A stretch of 64,000 bases of DNA from Bacteroidota bacterium (GTDB lineage: Bacteria; Bacteroidota; Bacteroidia; AKYH767-A; OLB10): contig JADKDR010000010.1 of NCBI GenBank assembly GCA_016714535.1, positions 1-64,000 on the forward strand, read 5' to 3'. Under the pieces are notes generated by a model. It saw only the letters and a program-made list of their open reading frames with translations. It ran no database searches and was not told the origin of the DNA. Positions 39,539 through 51,210 of this stretch are shown here, piece after piece. Position 1 is the stretch's first letter, and the number at the start of each line of letters is the position of its first letter. Both the position numbers and the translations under genes were made by a program.

Positions 39539-41338
39539 TCAATGTAAGTATAGCTCATTACCATTTGTAGGAAAAAAATTCTGATAAGCACTTAACTCAA
39601 CATCAGTTTGGCAATTGTAAAAAGTTGCTCCTTTGCTACACTCAATAATACCCCCACTTGTTTTAACCCCCAAAGGATTATTATTTTTTGCTCCGCACAC
39701 CGCATATTCAATTCTCGAATTATTGGTTACAACCAATTTGCCTTGTGCCCAAGGTGTAAGTTGCGATAGTGTGCTATTGCCATGTACTCTTACTCCTTGC
39801 CAAGTGAAATAAGGATCTACACAACTTGCGCCAAGCATAGTACCTGTTAAAATAGTACCATTATTTAATGTTAGCGTGCTGCCCGGTTCAATTACAACAC
39901 GTGCTTCGGGGCTAAATTTAAATGTCATGTTATCAATAGTAAGATGCGAGTTGCCGCTTATCCTTAACTCATGGTATATATGCACCGGTACAGATGTTGC
40001 CCAAGGGTTATCTGCAGTAGTACTGCCGTATGTCCAGGTTATTTGTTGCGCATTTACAATTTCATCGTAGCTGGCAGGGCCTTGTGCTATGCTGCTTACA
40101 GCTATATTATCATAATTTTCATCATCTATCTGATCATGTAATGTGTAAAAAAAAGTGTTAGCTGCAGGACCACCAAACCCTGGTGCCTTTATCGGGTTGC
40201 CACCATTATCTACAAAGTCAAACTTTTGCTGCCCTCCAAGAATACTTGGAGCAAGAATTGATGGATAAAAACAATCTATGACTCCCGGATTATTATCAGC
40301 ACAAGCATACATGAGTCCATTAAAGGCAAGTTCCATTTGCGAATTACCAAAGGGATTAGAATTTGTCACTTTAGTAAAGGTTGCTAAGTTATTTACATCG
40401 GCAAAATGAATACCATCGCTACCAGCACCTAAAAATAGCCTTAGCGCACCACCATTAACCTGAAAAAATTCTACACCTCTAAAACCAGTAGTATTACCCG
40501 GCACTCCGGGTAAATCAAAATTGTTATATGATATGAATCCACCATTCGCATTAATGTTTATAAGATGGTATCTTGCGATGGTAACATTTTGTCCTTTAAT
40601 TTGATACGATGCCCATGCCAGCCACTGCCCGTCAGGCGATAAGTCAACTTCGGCTGTCAGGCAAGCATATTGCGCTTCAACGGTAGGTTGATGGTATGGT
40701 ATAGTAGAACTTGGTGTATAACTGCCATTAGGGTGTATAGTTGCCTGATACACTGCGCCATTTAATGGTTGGTTGCCATTGCCTGCTACGGCATATATAA
40801 ATCTATCACCATTCAATGAAGCATTGCTAACGGCAAGGCCACCTTCTTCAGCAGTAAACCCGAATTGTATAACAGGAGTAGTGTTAGTTTTTACCGAAAA
40901 ACTAAACATATCCACTTCGGCTTGCAATACTGATACACCGGATATTCCAGGCATATATCCCATATAATAAATCCCAAATTTGCGTTGGCATCCATCATTG
41001 TTGCTATAGGGTACTATTGCCAATTCACCATTTGTTGGAGCGGGGCTAAGCGCTCCTATTTTTACATTGTGAGCATCATACACGATGCCATCCGATATAT
41101 AAAAAACCAATTGCTGGGCGTCATCATATATGCTATTGGCATGTAGTTCTGTTTCATTGGGTGGTGGCGAATTTACTAATCCAAAGGTTGACAACGGTGT
41201 AACAACCGGATTCGCATTTAGGTTCACATTAATGGGCGAAATGGCCCAATGTCTTAATTGCGATTGCCCGTGCAATTGCTCCATCCTTATGTTAAGTAAG
41301 GCAAGCATTATCAATACTAATCTGATTTTTCTTTTCAT
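39539..41338 (-). CDS. Secreted protein with WD/propeller-like body, perhaps C-terminally truncated
   Basis: 599 residues. Signal peptide MKRKIRLVLIMLALLNI ... LHGQ, start at the first Met. The body has repeated blocks of the type seen in large surface proteins of Chitinophagales (NSIYDDAQQLVFYISDG, GGLAVSNASLNGDRF, DLSPDGQWLAWASY, a beta-propeller-like SPDG repeat). A C-terminal segment is of the right-handed beta-helix kind (HLTIDNMTFKFSPEARVVIEPG, GGIIECSKGATFYNC). It ends GNELYLH without a type IX sorting domain, which such proteins normally carry, so the end is probably lost. It is convergent with kdsD at a 37-base gap. The function is unknown. Confidence 0.7.
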   Translation of the reverse strand: MKRKIRLVLIMLALLNIRMEQLHGQSQLRHWAISPINVNLNANPVVTPLSTFGLVNSPPPNETELHANSIYDDAQQLVFYISDGIVYDAHNVKIGALSPAPTNGELAIVPYSNNDGCQRKFGIYYMGYMPGISGVSVLQAEVDMFSFSVKTNTTPVIQFGFTAEEGGLAVSNASLNGDRFIYAVAGNGNQPLNGAVYQATIHPNGSYTPSSTIPYHQPTVEAQYACLTAEVDLSPDGQWLAWASYQIKGQNVTIARYHLININANGGFISYNNFDLPGVPGNTTGFRGVEFFQVNGGALRLFLGAGSDGIHFADVNNLATFTKVTNSNPFGNSQMELAFNGLMYACADNNPGVIDCFYPSILAPSILGGQQKFDFVDNGGNPIKAPGFGGPAANTFFYTLHDQIDDENYDNIAVSSIAQGPASYDEIVNAQQITWTYGSTTADNPWATSVPVHIYHELRISGNSHLTIDNMTFKFSPEARVVIEPGSTLTLNNGTILTGTMLGASCVDPYFTWQGVRVHGNSTLSQLTPWAQGKLVVTNNSRIEYAVCGAKNNNPLGVKTSGGIIECSKGATFYNCQTDVELSAYQNFFPTNGNELYLH

Positions 41339-41368
41339 TTTGATAAATTTATTAACGGTTTAACATCT

Positions 41369-42793
41369 TTACTTAGATAGAATAACTTTTTGTGTAGCAT
41401 TCATTTTACTGTTGCTTATTTTTATTTGATATATGCCTGCTACCTGGTCTGATAGGTCTAACTCATAGGTTGTTCAATTATTGGTCAATATATCAGAAAA
41501 ACTTTTTGCCCGGCTATGTTATAAACTTCAATATTAGCCTGTTTATTAAGAATATGTAATTTTAATTGAAATATACCATTACCGGGATTTGGAAATATGC
41601 TGAAATCAATCATATTGCTTAATTCGTTTATAGTTTGACTTGTTGCCACATTACCCATGCTATCAGTTTTAATGATGTAAAGACGGGCAGGAGTAAAATA
41701 AGCCGTTTTACCACAAATAAAAAAACCAGAATCAGTAGTGCAGTATAATCCATTCTCAGCTTTTGAAGAGCCTATTCCTTTAAACATTCTTGTCCAAATG
41801 GTATCTCCATTTTCATCACATTTTAAAAACCAAATTATTGATTTGGTTAAGTCTAATGGATCTTGCCTTGCGGCTATTAATGCAATCTTCTGATCCTTAG
41901 TTTGAACTAATTTGGATACTACTACGTCTTTTGTATCAATAATCAATTTTGTCCAAAGTGTATCACCTAAATGATTGGCTCTTACAAGCAACGTTTCGTA
42001 TCGCAACATGGGTTGATTATATTGAACCCCGCCCACTACAAGGTTGGTATCTAAATAGGGCATTATGGTAAATCCTGCACTTATTCCATTATTTATTGGA
42101 GAGGAAAAAAGCTTAGTAAAAATGGAATCCCCTTGATTATTTATCTTTACAATATTGGCACTTCCAACACTCCAGTTTATTCCAAAATTACCAGTGTAGT
42201 AATAGCCTGTAGTGTCAAGTTTAGTGATACTATAACAGGATTGGAAAAATGGAATAGCATGGTTTTTAATAAAATTCTTATTCCCTAACGAATCCAAGAT
42301 ATTACAATAAGCATCAAAAGTTGTAGTTTGCAAATTCGGCATCACCACCATTAATATAATCCATGTTATTCCCTATGCACATAGCCCAATAGCTTGCATT
42401 ATAATAATTATATTCGTGTGTAGTCCATAGTGTATCGCCATATTTATCTAATTTTATTATCCAGTTTTGCCCATTTAGGCCTGAATCCCATACTCCACAA
42501 CCAATATAGGTAGAGTCGGGTAGTTGTATAATGCCTAATATACCATCTTGACCATTGCCGCCATATTGTTTTATCCACTCAATAGCACCATATTTATCTA
42601 GTTTAAATATCAATGCATCATTATTATTATTGGATGTGATTCCGGCTATAATGTAGCCCCCATCAAGGGTTTGTTGCACACACTCGGCACTTGAGCAATG
42701 CATAGTATCAATTATTCTTTCAAATGTTATCTGCTGTGCAGGTAACGTATAGGTAGTAACAATAGCTAAAAATAAAAGAAGAAATTTTTTCAT
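41369..42793 (-). pseudogene. T9SS-sorted secreted protein with propeller-like repeats (frameshifted)
   Basis: About 475 residues. Signal peptide MKKFLLLFLAIVTTYTLPAQ (an upstream ATG at 42,826 is less likely). Repeats DGGYIIAGITSNNND and LDKYGAIEWIKQYGG are followed by TKDQKIALIAAR units. A type A T9SS sorting domain closes the protein (FSIFPNPGNGIFQLKLH, then in other frames VAGIYQIKISNSKMNATQKVILSK). Frame breaks lie near 42,330 and within the sorting domain at about 41,500, plus a TGA near 41,467. It would be exported by the type IX system and tethered to the outer surface. The role is unknown. Confidence 0.72.
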
Positions 42794-43200
42794 TGAAACT
42801 AATTTGGTTGTTGTAAAAATAAGCAAGGAAATGAGAAAAGCAAAATTAGGGGTATGGTATAATTGGAGCTAAAATTAAATTCACGATGGAAATTCTGTGT
42901 TTAAGAAAAGCAATGTTTTGATTGATAATTGAACAATTTAATGCAATTAAGGCAGTTTTTTGTGTGTATATCGGAGTAAATCAATCGAAAAACCAAAAGG
43001 CCACACAGGAAGCGATGTCAGCCTGGTACGCTCAATTGGAGCCGCCAAACACTCATAAGAGATATACCTTAAATTAGAATTAGGCCCTAATTATTGGTGG
43101 TAAAAATATTTATAGGTATTTCGTGTTTTTATCTATTATTGCACATCAATTTTCCCTAAATTGATTCTTCTAAAGAAAAAACCTTAAATATTTAACTTAT
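42794..43200. other. Intergenic region before accB, nothing clear
   Basis: About 400 AT-rich bases between divergent genes. I find no hairpin with a T run and no convincing TTG/TAnnTTTG pair. It presumably holds the accBC promoter. Confidence 0.3.
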
Positions 43201-43689
43201 ATGAATAAAAAAGAAATCGAAGAACTTATCAAGTTTGTATCGAAAGCAGGGGTGAGCGAAGTAAGCATTGAACAAAAAGATTTTAAAATAACCATTAAGA
43301 ATGAGGTTAGACGTGAGCAAGTAATTATGCATAGTGCCCCAGCACCAATTGCACATGCCGCTCCCGCCCCTGTAGCCGCTCCGGCCCCCTTAGCCGCCCC
43401 GACACCGCCAGCAAAAGAGACGCCCGTACCAGTAGATAGCGAAGCCAATTACATTACAATTAAGTCACCTATGATTGGTACATTTTACCGCTCTTCGTCA
43501 CCCGACAAGCCTAATTTTGTAAACGTAGGTGACGAATTAAAGCCGGGTAAGGTAATTGCCATTATAGAGGCTATGAAATTGTTTAACGAAATTGAAAGTG
43601 ACGTTTCAGGAAAAATTGTAAAAGTTTTAGTAGAAAATGCACATCCTGTAGAATATGATCAGCCCTTGTATCTGGTTGATCCTAGCTAA
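43201..43689 (+). CDS. accB: Acetyl-CoA carboxylase biotin carboxyl carrier protein
   Basis: 162 residues. An N-terminal helix-rich part (KKEIEELIKFVSKAGVSEV) is followed by an Ala/Pro-rich linker (about 55-80) and the biotinyl domain, with the biotinylation motif IEAMKLFNEIESD (Lys about 126) and GTFYRSSSPD. It carries CO2 from biotin carboxylase to the carboxyltransferase in the first step of fatty-acid synthesis. AccC follows 66 bases later on the same strand. Length and order are typical. Confidence 0.96.
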   Translation: MNKKEIEELIKFVSKAGVSEVSIEQKDFKITIKNEVRREQVIMHSAPAPIAHAAPAPVAAPAPLAAPTPPAKETPVPVDSEANYITIKSPMIGTFYRSSSPDKPNFVNVGDELKPGKVIAIIEAMKLFNEIESDVSGKIVKVLVENAHPVEYDQPLYLVDPS

Positions 43690-43755
43690 TCACTTTATTG
43701 TTGCTTTGTTTTTCCAAACAGACGTATTAATTATTAATATTAATCGAAGGTATTT

Positions 43756-45091
43756 ATGTTTAAAAAAATTTTAATAGCCAATCGTGGTGAAATAGCCTTA
43801 CGTATTATTCGAACTTGTAAGGAAATGGGAATTAGTACAGTGGCAGTATACAGTACTGCCGATAAAAACAGCTTGCATGTAAGATTTGCAGATGAGGCTG
43901 TATGTATAGGGCCACCGCCAAGTAAAGACTCTTATCTGAACATGGCTAATATAATTTCGGCTGCCGAAATTACCAATGCAGATGCTATTCATCCCGGATA
44001 TGGATTTCTTTCCGAAAACTCGAAATTTTCGCAAATATGTGCTGACAATGGTGTAAAATTTATTGGCGCCACTCCGGAGCAAATTGATGGCATGGGCGAT
44101 AAAAGCAATGCCAAGGATACCATGAAAAAAGCTGGTGTACCAACCATTCCGGGTAGTGAAGGCCTTATAAGTGATGTTGCCGAGGGTCTTTCTATAGCCG
44201 AGGATATTGGCTACCCGGTCATCATAAAAGCCACCGCAGGTGGGGGAGGCCGTGGTATGCGTATTATATGGAAGCCCGAAGAATTTGAACCAGCATGGGA
44301 CAGTGCACGACAAGAAGCAGGTGCTGCATTTGGTAATGATGGCATCTATCTCGAAAAATATATTGAAGAACCTCGCCATATCGAAATACAAATTGCCGGT
44401 GACCAATATGGAAAGGCGTGCCACCTTAGTGAGCGCGATTGTAGCATACAACGCAGGCACCAAAAATTGCTAGAAGAAACGCCTTCGCCATTTATGACCA
44501 AAGAGTTGCGCGAGCGCATGGGCGAAGCAGCTATCAAAGCTGCATTGGCAGTGAGTTACGAAGGTGTGGGTACGGTAGAATTTCTGGTTGATAAGCATCG
44601 CAATTTCTATTTTATGGAAATGAACACGCGCATACAGGTTGAGCATCCCGTAACCGAAGAAGTTATTAATTATGACTTGATAAAAGAACAAATCAAAATT
44701 GCTGCAGGTGTTCCTATTTCGGGAAAAAATCATTTTCCAACCATGCATGCCATTGAATGTCGCATAAATGCCGAAGACCCAGAAAATGGATTTCGTCCAT
44801 CGCCCGGTAAAATTACCAACTTACATGTACCCGGGAGGGCACGGTGTGCGTGTAGATTCGCATGTATATGCCGGTTATGTTATTCCTTCCAATTACGATA
44901 GTATGATTGCCAAACTTATAACGGTAGCACAAACGCGCGAAGAAGCAATTGATACCATGTCGAGAGCACTTAGCGAGTATGTAATAGAGGGAGGAAAAAC
45001 AACAATCCCTTTCCACCAAAAGTTGATGCAACACGAAGATTTTCGAAAAGGAAATTACACCACCAAATTTTTAGAGAACTTTAAATTTTAA
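43756..45091 (+). pseudogene. accC: Biotin carboxylase, one-base insertion
   Basis: About 445 residues. [18 protein letters not shown] (N-terminal domain), [12 protein letters not shown] (ATP-grasp glycine loop), [52 protein letters not shown] (catalytic core), then [17 protein letters not shown] surplus G in CCCGGGAGGGCACGG (about 44,831) shifts the frame. The natural continuation [22 protein letters not shown] is in the next frame to 45,091. Biotin carboxylase is essential, so this break is most likely a sequence error. It carboxylates biotin on AccB using ATP and bicarbonate. Confidence 0.93.
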
Positions 45092-45160
45092 ATTTTACAC
45101 GAGTAAGGTAATTTAGGAAGGGTTTTTTTTTGGTTGGTGTATTAAAACCGTGACTGCGCC

Positions 45161-45198
45161 CAACATGCTAAACTCCTGTGTAAAAAAGTAGCATGTTG
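45161..45198. terminator. Hairpin downstream of accC
   Basis: CAACATGCTA and TAGCATGTTG form a perfect 10-bp stem with an 18-base loop ending in an A run. A T-rich stretch (GGTTTTTTTTTGG) precedes it. It probably ends the accBC transcript. The rest of the gap to 45,522 contains only a small GAGCG/CGCTC palindrome near 45,250. Confidence 0.4.
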
Positions 45199-45522
45199 CA
45201 AGAGCAACAAAGCGGCAATTGCTATCTCTGCTTTAAAAAGGAGTGAAGGAGCGCAACCGCTCAAATACGAATTGCAAAATAGCTATCATTTTATTTTTAG
45301 CCGTCTGTACTAATAATAAAACATGAAAGTGGAATTCCATGCAGCCAAAGTATTAGAGGAGAACACGAATAAGAATAACCTTAAGTGAATCTAAAAAGAA
45401 CAATACCCAACAGTAAGGCACAAAGTGAGCAATTAAGAGTTGAGTAAAGTTGAGGCCAGATAGATTTTATTATCTATTTTAGTCGGACAATAATTATTAA
45501 CATTGAAACTTTATTATATAAA

Positions 45523-47611
45523 ATGAAAAATACTTATTCTTTCTACTCGTCATTCTTCTTGCCTTCAAAGCCTATAGCCAACCAACATTAACATGGCAAA
45601 AAAATTATGGAGGGTCAAATTCTGAGCAACCCTTTGGAAGTGAAACAACACACAGTGGTGGAATTATTTGTGGTGGGCATTCATTAAGTAACGATGGCCT
45701 TATCACATCCAATAATGGCGATTACGATTGGTGGATAATAAAACTTGATGCGCTTGGTAATTTGGTATGGTCTAAATCTTATGGCGGTCGTTTATATGAC
45801 AAATGTCGTTATGCAACTGAAAATTCAGATTTCACTATACTGGCTTTTGGAAGTGTAAAGTCAAATGATGGCGATGTGTCTGGCAATAAAGGCAATAACG
45901 ACTATTGGCTATTAAAGTTAGACACAGCAGGCAATATCATTTGGAAAAATGCTATGGCGGCACACTTGAAGAAGGAGGCCGGAGCGTGATACAAACCAGC
46001 GATGGCCATTATTTGATGGCCGGCTATTCGCGTTCCAATGATGGCGATGTAAGCGGCAATCATGGTTCGTATGATGTTTGGCTTGTAAAGGTGAACGCTA
46101 ATGACGGGAGTATTATTTGGCAAAAATGTTTCGGAGGAAGCAAAGAAGAACGTGTAAGATCCATAATCGAAATGGACAATGGTGATTTTGTTTTTACAGG
46201 AAATGCACAATGTACAGATGGCGATTTAGCAGGCACTTCTACCAAAGGAGACGAAGATGTATGGACTGCTCGTATCAGTTCAAATGGAACACTATTATGG
46301 AGTGTACAATATGGTAGCTCGTTGCAAGACAGAGCATACCATTGTACTGTTGATAGAGATGGTCATATTCTGGTGGCAGGCAAAAATTCTGCTAACGATG
46401 GCGATGTAACAAATAATCATGGACTTACTGACTGCTGGATTTTAAAATTAAATAGCAACAATGGTGCACTCATTTGGCAGAAATCATTTGGGGGCAGCAA
46501 GGGTGATGAAGGTTTTAGGATAGATCCCAATCCTGATGGTGGATACACCATTGGAGCAACTAGCGAATCAAACGATCTTGATGTTTCGGCCAATAAAGGA
46601 TATTCAGATTACTGGCTTTTTAAAATTGACTCATCATTGAATGTGGTTTGGCAAAAGAATTTTGGAGGTGGTAGCTGGGACCACCTCAATGATATTGTAA
46701 AAATGAAAGATGGTGGCTATGCAGGCATCGGTTTTTCGTCTTCCAAACCCAATGCCATTGCTGGTAAGAGCGACATTACCTTCAACTACGGCAGCTTTGA
46801 TATGTGGATTGTAAAAATAAATTATTGCGATACCCAACCAAACATTATTGTTAAAGGATCATTGGCCCTCGACAGCAATCAAACCGTAACATTAACAACT
46901 ACCAATTACGAAAGTGCATCCTTTCTTTGGAGCAATGGCGCTACTACAGATACTATCGTGGTTAGCAATCCTGGCAGCTATTATGCTACCATTTCGCACA
47001 ATACGTTGGGATGTGTAACACAAACGGATACAGTCATAGTTACACAAAATAATATTTGTATGCCGCCCAATAATGTTAAAGTAAATTCAATAAGTGCATC
47101 ATCGGCAATTATTACTTGGGATACCATTACTGGAGCAAAAGGGTACAACCTTTTTTACCGCAAAGTGGGCACTACCGTTTGGGCAAGATTATCCTTCGGA
47201 CCCACTATTAGCAGTGCACATTTACAAAATTTATTAGCAGCAACTAAATATCAATTTAAACTCAGAACGAAATGTAAGAAAAACCCCAACGTATTTTCAC
47301 CATGGAGTGTGCTTAAGGCTTTTACAACAAATCCACTTCGTACTTTGCAATCAAGATCAAATAGTAATTGCCTCATATTTCCGAATCCTGCAAAGGATGA
47401 AATTACAATAGAAAATAGTGCTCTTGTAGATGCGGCAACAATTAGCATTTCAGATGTTTCGGGTAGAATATGCTTAAAAACAGTATTAGATTATAGCCAA
47501 AAGCATTCGCAAGTAATTGATATAAGCATGCTCGAGAATGGCTATTATTTCGTTTTTGTTGATTCAAAAACGATTCAATTTATTTCGGCATTTTCAAAAA
47601 CAAGTAATTAA
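45523..47611 (+). pseudogene. T9SS-sorted secreted repeat protein (two frameshifts)
   Basis: About 695 residues. A missing A near 45,527 breaks the signal peptide, which otherwise reads MKKYLFFLLVILLAFKAYSQ. A second missing A near 45,948 separates NIIWKK from CYGGTLEEGGRSV. About seven 50-60-residue repeats with SNDGDVSGN and WLLKLDTAGNIIW recur, a propeller-like pattern seen in large Bacteroidota surface proteins. Then an Ig/PKD-like block (SFLWSNGATTDTIVVSNPG), a fibronectin type III domain (NNVKVNSISASSAIITWDT) and a type A sorting domain (CLIFPNPAKDEITIEN). Exported and surface-bound; ligand unknown. Confidence 0.82.
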
Positions 47612-47655
47612 TTCTGTAAGTTTTAAGTTAAGGTTAGGTAGAGCAAATTACCCTG

Positions 47656-47682
47656 TTTGGCGTAGTCTCTGACTACGCCAAA
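47656..47682. repeat. Perfect inverted repeat (GTAGTC hairpin)
   Basis: TTTGGCGTAGTC, TCT, GACTACGCCAAA: 12-bp perfect arms with a 3-base loop, 45 bases after the preceding stop. Related words (GACGTAGTCGGAGACTCC) recur near 47,800, so it is probably a copy of a dispersed palindromic repeat that may also act as a bidirectional terminator. The remainder of the gap to 48,130 shows no gene. Confidence 0.6.
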
Positions 47683-48112
47683 AATGTAAATAAATCTCGG
47701 ATTTATATTTGTGCTAAAAAAAATGAGTCAAGGCTATAAAAGAATAAAGCTAGACTGAGAGATTAATTTGTATAACACAATCGGAGATTGTATTAGAAAA
47801 AGACGTAGTCGGAGACTCCTCCAAACGCGTGAAAGATTAAATTATTTATCGGCACGAGCAACAAGCTCGCACCAACGAAGGTATTTAGCAATACACAAGT
47901 ATTTGTCTAAAAATTTACAGTAAAGAGATGATTGTATACAATGGCAACATATACCGCTTCTAGTTCTACTGCCTTTGTCCATTCGTTTATAAGCCGCACA
48001 ATTCTATGCTATGCCCAGGTTTATTAAAATTGAGTGAACGGATTTTTCGGACACGGGAGCGCACTCTTGCCCTTTACCTTATGTAGATAACTTTAACCAC
48101 TTTCTACAATTA

Positions 48113-48147
48113 TTGTAGTAGGCTTTTAGCATGGGGCATTATATTTG
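48113..48147 (+). promoter_or_regulatory. Candidate promoter of the GH3 fusion gene
   Basis: TATATTTG at 48,140-48,147 fits the Bacteroidota minus-7 motif TAnnTTTG. A TTG at 48,113-48,115 lies 24 bases upstream, somewhat farther than usual. Because the minus-7 box lies between the ATG at 48,131 and that at 48,167, it favours the second as the translation start. Confidence 0.4.
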
Positions 48148-48166
48148 TGCCCCGCAAATATCTGCT

Positions 48167-51109
48167 ATGAAAAATTTTTTCTTTTGGTTGCTGTTAACTA
48201 TAGGTGTATACGTAAGCCTGAGTATGCTGCCTGCCAAGGATATCGATCCACCTTTTTATTCCAACAAAGCAAAGCAATGGGCTGATTCAGTTTTTAAAAC
48301 CCTGACTACGGATGAAAAAATAGGGCAGCTGTTTATGGCTGCAGCATGGAGTGGGGGCGAGCATTACAACAAATCCGAGATAGATAGCCTTATTAGTATT
48401 CAAAAAATTGGAGGTATCTGTTTCTTTCAAGGAGGACCTTACCGGCAGGCGGTATTAACAAACCAATTTCAAAAGGATTCGAAAGTGCCATTAATGATTG
48501 GCATTGATGGCGAATGGGGATTGAATATGCGTTTAGACAGCACCATTAGGTTTCCCCGACAAATGACCTTAGGGGCACTGCAAGATGAAAGCCTTATTTA
48601 TGAAATGGGTGCAGAGATTGCAAGGCAATGCAAAGCAATGGGAATACATGTAAACTTTGCTCCATGCATCGATATAAATAATAATCCGCTTAACCCAATA
48701 ATTAATAGTCGTTCGTTTGGCGAAAACAAAATAGATGTTGCCCGCAAGGGCCTTTATTATATGCGTGCCTTGCAAGATCATAACGTGTTGGCTTGCGGCA
48801 AACATTTTCCGGGGCATGGTAATACCGAAAGCGATTCGCATTTTACCCTACCAGTAATCAATCAACCTGCACATGAAATAGACACCGTAGAGTTATATCC
48901 TTTTAAGCACTTGATGCGCGAAGGATTGGGTAGCGTTATGGTGGCACATTTAAATATTCCCGCATTGGATAGTGGAAACAATATTCCATCTACGCTTAGC
49001 AGTAAAATTATCAATGGCTTGCTTAAAGATAAGCTTAAGTTTAAAGGTCTTGTTTTTACCGATGCTTTAAATATGAAAGGTGTAACTGCCAATTTTCCGT
49101 CAGGCGAAATTGAAGTGCGCGCGCTGGAGGCAGGAAATGATATTTTATTATTGAGTGGCGATATACCACTTGCTGTAATTAAGATTAAAGATGCCTTTGC
49201 AACCGGCAGGCTCGACTCAAACCAAGTTTATAAAAGCGTAAAAAAAATATTAATGGCCAAACACTGGTGCGGCCTCGATAAAGTAAAGCCCATTGATCAA
49301 ACAAAAATCTTCTCAACGCTTAACGATAATATAAATGTCAATGAGTTGACCAACTCATTATATTATAAGTCCATCACCTTGCTTCGCAATGATGAGAGCA
49401 AAATACCCTTGCATATTGATAATACCCGCAGGGCATCGTTAGTAGTGAACGATACTATTAATAATTATTTTCAGCAAAGTTTGTCCTATTATAGTTCGTG
49501 CGATAATTTTGCCTTGAAGCAGGAATTGAGCAACCCCGATTTTGATTCATTGATAAATAAATTAGCTACTTATCAGGAAGTAATATTGAGTTTCCATAAC
49601 ACATCTATCCGAAGCAATCTCAATTTTAATATTACTCCTCAAATGACACAGGTGATTACTGCACTTAGTAATCGCACAGATCTTATAGTTGTGGTTTTTG
49701 GTAACCTCTATACCCTCAATGTGTTAAGCGGAATTAATAATTGCAAAACGATATTATTGTCATACGAAGACACTTACCTTCCGGCTGTATATACTGCGCA
49801 AGCACTTTTTGGTGCACTCAATACGATGGGTAAATTGCCGGCCAGGCCCAATCCCGATTTTAATTTATATACAGGTTTGCAAACTACCATGGCCAGTAAT
49901 ATTTTAACACTAAGCCCTCCCTGTGAATTAAAATTAAATAATGCCACCTTAGCCAACATTGATAGCCTTGCACTTGAGTGTATAAATAATAAGGTGTTTC
50001 CTGGTTGCGCGGTGGTTGTGGCTTACAAGGGAAATGTCATTTATAATAAATCATTTGGGCATTACACATACGAGGCAGGAAGTTTACCGGTTACTTCGCA
50101 ATCGCTATTTGATATTGCTTCAGTTACCAAAATGACATCAACCGCTTTAGCAGTAATGAAGCTGTATGATGAAGGAAAAATAGACTTAAAACAACGGATG
50201 TCTTTTTATGTGCCTGAGTTAAGAAAATCGAATAAGATAGATTTGTTGGTAGAAGATATACTTACTCATCAGGCAGGTCTCAAAAGCTGGATTCCATTTT
50301 ATCAGCAAACAATAGATGCAAAAGGAAGGTATATAAATGGCATTTATTCAAAAACAAAAAGCGCAGCTTTTTCAATTCCCGTGGCCGACTCTATTTATAT
50401 GAACCCGAAGTACCTCAATACCATAACCAAAGAAATATTGATGTCACCTTTAGGTAAGCGAGGGCAGTACGTTTATTCAGACCTAAGTCTTATTTTAACC
50501 CAACGTATGGTTGAAAATATTACAGGTATGCCTCTTAATAAATATGTAGAAGACAACTTCTATAAACCAATGGGACTAACGCGCATCACCTATAACCCCT
50601 TGGATAAATTTGGCAAAGGGCAAATTGTGCCAACCGAAAATGATACTGGATGGCGAAAGCAATTGGTACAAGGACATGTGCACGATATGGCTGCGGCTAT
50701 GCTAGGTGGTGTATCTGGACATGCAGGTGTGTTTGCCAACGGTTACTCATTAGCTGTAATTATGCAAATGCTGATGCAAGGAGGAAAATATGGTAACTAT
50801 ACCTATATGCGTTCAGAAACGGTAGACTTTTTTACGGCAAAATATTTTAAAGATAGCAACAACCGAAGAGGACTAATATTTGACAAACCAGACAAGGGTA
50901 CTAATAGCCCAACATGCGATGCAGCTTCATCAAAAACTTTTGGCCATACCGGTTTCACCGGAACTTGTGCCTGGGCCGATCCTGAAAAACAGCTCGTTTT
51001 TATTTTTCTTTCGAACCGCGTGCATCCTAATGCAGCAAACAACAAATTAGTGACTCAAAACATACGTACACGAATGATGAAATTTGCGTACGATGCCATT
51101 ACACTTTAA
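48167..51109 (+). CDS. Glycoside hydrolase family 3-serine beta-lactamase-like fusion
   Basis: 980 residues from MKNFFFWLLLTIG (signal peptide or anchor). Residues about 45-360 form a GH3 N-acetyl-hexosaminidase domain of the NagZ type: ACGKHFPGHGNTESDSH (the His-containing catalytic loop) and VFTDALNMKGV (nucleophile Asp). The middle is a GH3 C-terminal-like domain. Residues about 595-975 are a serine beta-lactamase/DD-peptidase-like domain: DIASVTKMTS (S-x-x-K), YVYSDLSLI (Y-S-D) and FGHTGFTGT (an H-T-G third motif). It probably trims peptidoglycan sugars and peptides in the periplasm. This fusion is common in Bacteroidota. The gene is unbroken. Confidence 0.92.
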   Translation: MKNFFFWLLLTIGVYVSLSMLPAKDIDPPFYSNKAKQWADSVFKTLTTDEKIGQLFMAAAWSGGEHYNKSEIDSLISIQKIGGICFFQGGPYRQAVLTNQFQKDSKVPLMIGIDGEWGLNMRLDSTIRFPRQMTLGALQDESLIYEMGAEIARQCKAMGIHVNFAPCIDINNNPLNPIINSRSFGENKIDVARKGLYYMRALQDHNVLACGKHFPGHGNTESDSHFTLPVINQPAHEIDTVELYPFKHLMREGLGSVMVAHLNIPALDSGNNIPSTLSSKIINGLLKDKLKFKGLVFTDALNMKGVTANFPSGEIEVRALEAGNDILLLSGDIPLAVIKIKDAFATGRLDSNQVYKSVKKILMAKHWCGLDKVKPIDQTKIFSTLNDNINVNELTNSLYYKSITLLRNDESKIPLHIDNTRRASLVVNDTINNYFQQSLSYYSSCDNFALKQELSNPDFDSLINKLATYQEVILSFHNTSIRSNLNFNITPQMTQVITALSNRTDLIVVVFGNLYTLNVLSGINNCKTILLSYEDTYLPAVYTAQALFGALNTMGKLPARPNPDFNLYTGLQTTMASNILTLSPPCELKLNNATLANIDSLALECINNKVFPGCAVVVAYKGNVIYNKSFGHYTYEAGSLPVTSQSLFDIASVTKMTSTALAVMKLYDEGKIDLKQRMSFYVPELRKSNKIDLLVEDILTHQAGLKSWIPFYQQTIDAKGRYINGIYSKTKSAAFSIPVADSIYMNPKYLNTITKEILMSPLGKRGQYVYSDLSLILTQRMVENITGMPLNKYVEDNFYKPMGLTRITYNPLDKFGKGQIVPTENDTGWRKQLVQGHVHDMAAAMLGGVSGHAGVFANGYSLAVIMQMLMQGGKYGNYTYMRSETVDFFTAKYFKDSNNRRGLIFDKPDKGTNSPTCDAASSKTFGHTGFTGTCAWADPEKQLVFIFLSNRVHPNAANNKLVTQNIRTRMMKFAYDAITL

Positions 51110-51210
51110 GTACTCCAAAATTCTATGACCAATAAATGGGATGTGCTTTTAATAGGTTGAATTAACTCTAGCAACTTTTAGCATTCTATGGGAAATAGCA
51201 GATTTGCTAT

